The notes beneath the pieces were generated by a model, which was not told where the DNA came from, did no database searches, and was given only the letters and a program-made list of their open reading frames with translations. A stretch of DNA of 64,000 nucleotides from contig NZ_JAQQPS010000008.1 in the NCBI RefSeq assembly GCF_036688685.1, positions 1 through 64,000 on the forward strand, read 5' to 3'. The DNA is from JALYUM01 sp036688685. Its GTDB lineage: Bacteria; Pseudomonadota; Gammaproteobacteria; Burkholderiales; Burkholderiaceae_D. Positions 62,957 through 64,000 of this stretch are shown here, in pieces (positions within the stretch are counted from its first letter, which is position 1; the number at the start of each line of letters is the position of its first letter). A program made the position numbers and the translations under genes.

Positions 62957-63258
62957 GGTAAATCCTCCGTAAGTGAAATGTACCCCAATAAACTCTGACG
63001 AATTTCTGTGGCCTTGTTGATAACTGTAGTGATGAGGGACGCCCGGGTCGGTGCGGCAACGAACCTTGGACGAGCAAATCCATTTCTGGTTCATTTGCGT
63101 GACGTTCGCACGAGAAGTGTTCTACTTGGAAACATTCGATGACGGTGCGTCAACGTACAGAAGAGTCGACAGCCAGCGCCTACTGTGGATACCTGATGAC
63201 GGCATACAGCCGTCGTAACGCATGTCAAAACATCGAGACTTCACAAAGGATTAACGCT
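62957..63258. other. 302-base intergenic region between divergent stress genes
   Basis: No gene is visible. It must hold the promoters of both neighbours. GACGGC ATACA GCCGTC at 63198-63214 is a 6-bp inverted repeat about 45 bases before the plus-strand gene and may be an operator or transcript hairpin. I see no consensus sigma-70 box of quality; alternative sigma control is possible but not shown. Confidence 0.5.
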
Positions 63259-64000
63259 ATGAGCAACTACGACACCAATCACCAGAATTCCCGCATGGTC
63301 ACCGGCTTGTTCAACGATCGCGACAGCGCAGAGCGCGCCTATAACGCCATTTCTACGCGCGGCTACAGCCGTGACGATGTCACCCTGATGATGTCGGACG
63401 ACACCCGCAAGACCCATTTTTCCGATACCGATTCCGAGCTGGGCTCGAAAGCGGCTGAAGGCGCCGGTGTCGGCGCTGGTATCGGCGGCACCATTGGCGC
63501 CGTGCTGGCGGGCATTGCTGCCGTCGGCACCACGCTGGTCCTGCCCGGCGTCGGCCTGGTCATCGCCGGTCCGATCGCCGCGGCGCTGGCTGGCGCTGGC
63601 GCCGGTGGCCTCACGGGCGGTCTGATCGGTGCACTGATTGGCGCCGGTATCCCGGAAGAGCGCGCAGCACACTATGAAGAGTCGCTCAAGAACGGCGGCA
63701 TCCTGATGGGCGTGACGCCACGTTCGGAAGAAGATGCGACCCACATCGAGCGCTCGCTCACTGAAAACAATGGCCAGCACGTGATCGGTACGGGCCTGGG
63801 CGCCACTGCCGGCGCTTTGACCGGCGCGTCGATTGGTGCCGTGGCCGGCCCGGTGGGTATGGCGGCCGGTGCTGCCATCGGCGGCATCGCCGGTGGCCTG
63901 GCCGGCAAGGGCGCAGCCGAAGTCGTGAACCCGAAATCGGGTGACGATCTGGGCGAACATTACCTGGCCAAAGGCGTGGGCGCCGGCGGCGGCGCAGCAG
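63259..64000 (+). CDS. General stress, glycine-zipper protein (partial at window end)
   Basis: 247 codons are present and the frame is still open at the edge. MVTGLFNDRDSAERAYNAISTRGY with VTLMMSDDTRK resembles the general stress protein 17M-type fold; it is followed by long glycine/alanine zipper stretches (two blocks, ~65-125 and ~178-213) that should insert in or pack on membranes, with a second small alpha/beta unit between them (GGILMGVTPRSEEDATHIER). AAAGGA precedes the ATG. Expression under stress is inferred from family and from the divergent GlsB-type gene. Confidence 0.82.
   Translation, partial: MSNYDTNHQNSRMVTGLFNDRDSAERAYNAISTRGYSRDDVTLMMSDDTRKTHFSDTDSELGSKAAEGAGVGAGIGGTIGAVLAGIAAVGTTLVLPGVGLVIAGPIAAALAGAGAGGLTGGLIGALIGAGIPEERAAHYEESLKNGGILMGVTPRSEEDATHIERSLTENNGQHVIGTGLGATAGALTGASIGAVAGPVGMAAGAAIGGIAGGLAGKGAAEVVNPKSGDDLGEHYLAKGVGAGGGAA

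Noticed and set aside
63129..63158. GGAAAC followed by GTCAA, like an ECF sigma-factor promoter, before the last gene
   Set aside because: Spacing and sequence match only loosely, the distance to the start is ~100 bases, and such short motifs are common by chance.
1..64000. Search by eye for insertion sequences, phage genes, CRISPR repeats, toxin-antitoxin pairs and defence genes
   Set aside because: None was found. Gene content is metabolic and envelope-related with uniform base composition as far as can be judged by reading.

Overview
This is 64 kb of GC-rich, gene-dense chromosomal DNA that opens at the 3' end of an rRNA operon. The rRNA tail, the queA-tgt-yajC-secD-secF order, the split AruF/AruG arginine succinyltransferase, the Kdo hydroxylase and the envelope genes point to a betaproteobacterium of the Burkholderiales. 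Oxalobacteraceae (Massilia, Duganella or Janthinobacterium type) is the best guess by feel; no search was possible. I see no insertion sequence, prophage, plasmid module, CRISPR array or tRNA gene.

Layout. 1-351: end of 23S rRNA, 5S rRNA and the operon terminator. 355-3412: two overlapping membrane-protein genes of unknown role (DUF2157; DUF4401 plus GDYXXLXY) and a small unknown gene. 3419-10926: a DHA2-type MFS exporter with a PagL-like lipid A deacylase, a beta-hydroxyacid dehydrogenase, an M20 amidohydrolase, and a molybdopterin oxidoreductase translationally coupled to a lipoprotein zinc peptidase. 11066-19279: tandem fadD paralogs, a PhoD-type phosphatase, a YciA-type thioesterase, an Atm1-type ABC exporter and a Kdo 3-hydroxylase. 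19276-22574: periplasmic asparaginase, an acidic amino acid/dicarboxylate symporter and an orphan amino-acid ABC ATPase. 22629-28839: pyrC with two small partners, then several little-known envelope or hypothetical proteins and an acetyltransferase. 28858-36548: recG, then queA-tgt-yajC-secD-secF. 36727-38960: an HDOD protein with a small TTG-start partner, and an EamA transporter.

38970-56106 is the most coherent functional block. An ArgR-type AraC regulator is followed by a complete arginine succinyltransferase (AST/Aru) pathway: astC, aruF, aruG, astD, astB, then the 180-kDa NAD-glutamate dehydrogenase gdhB, then astE. Arginine is taken to glutamate by the Ast enzymes, and GdhB passes glutamate on to 2-oxoglutarate. 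A candidate ArgR operator overlaps the position of the weak -35 of the astC promoter. Two small membrane-protein genes, an old-yellow-enzyme and an APC-family permease follow.

56103-64000: a three-PAS hybrid histidine kinase with a degenerate N-terminal receiver, an S46 dipeptidyl peptidase, a phospholipase-D-type cardiolipin synthase, and a divergent pair of stress-type membrane proteins, the last cut by the window edge. Most of the window is ordinary core genome. I found no clear new multi-gene system. The points most worth a second look are the gdhB insertion and operator in the ast cluster, a nested-palindrome repeat, an orphan terminator/possible small RNA after secF, a PagL homolog lacking an acidic residue at the expected catalytic position, and a set of convergent genes with interlocked stop codons.
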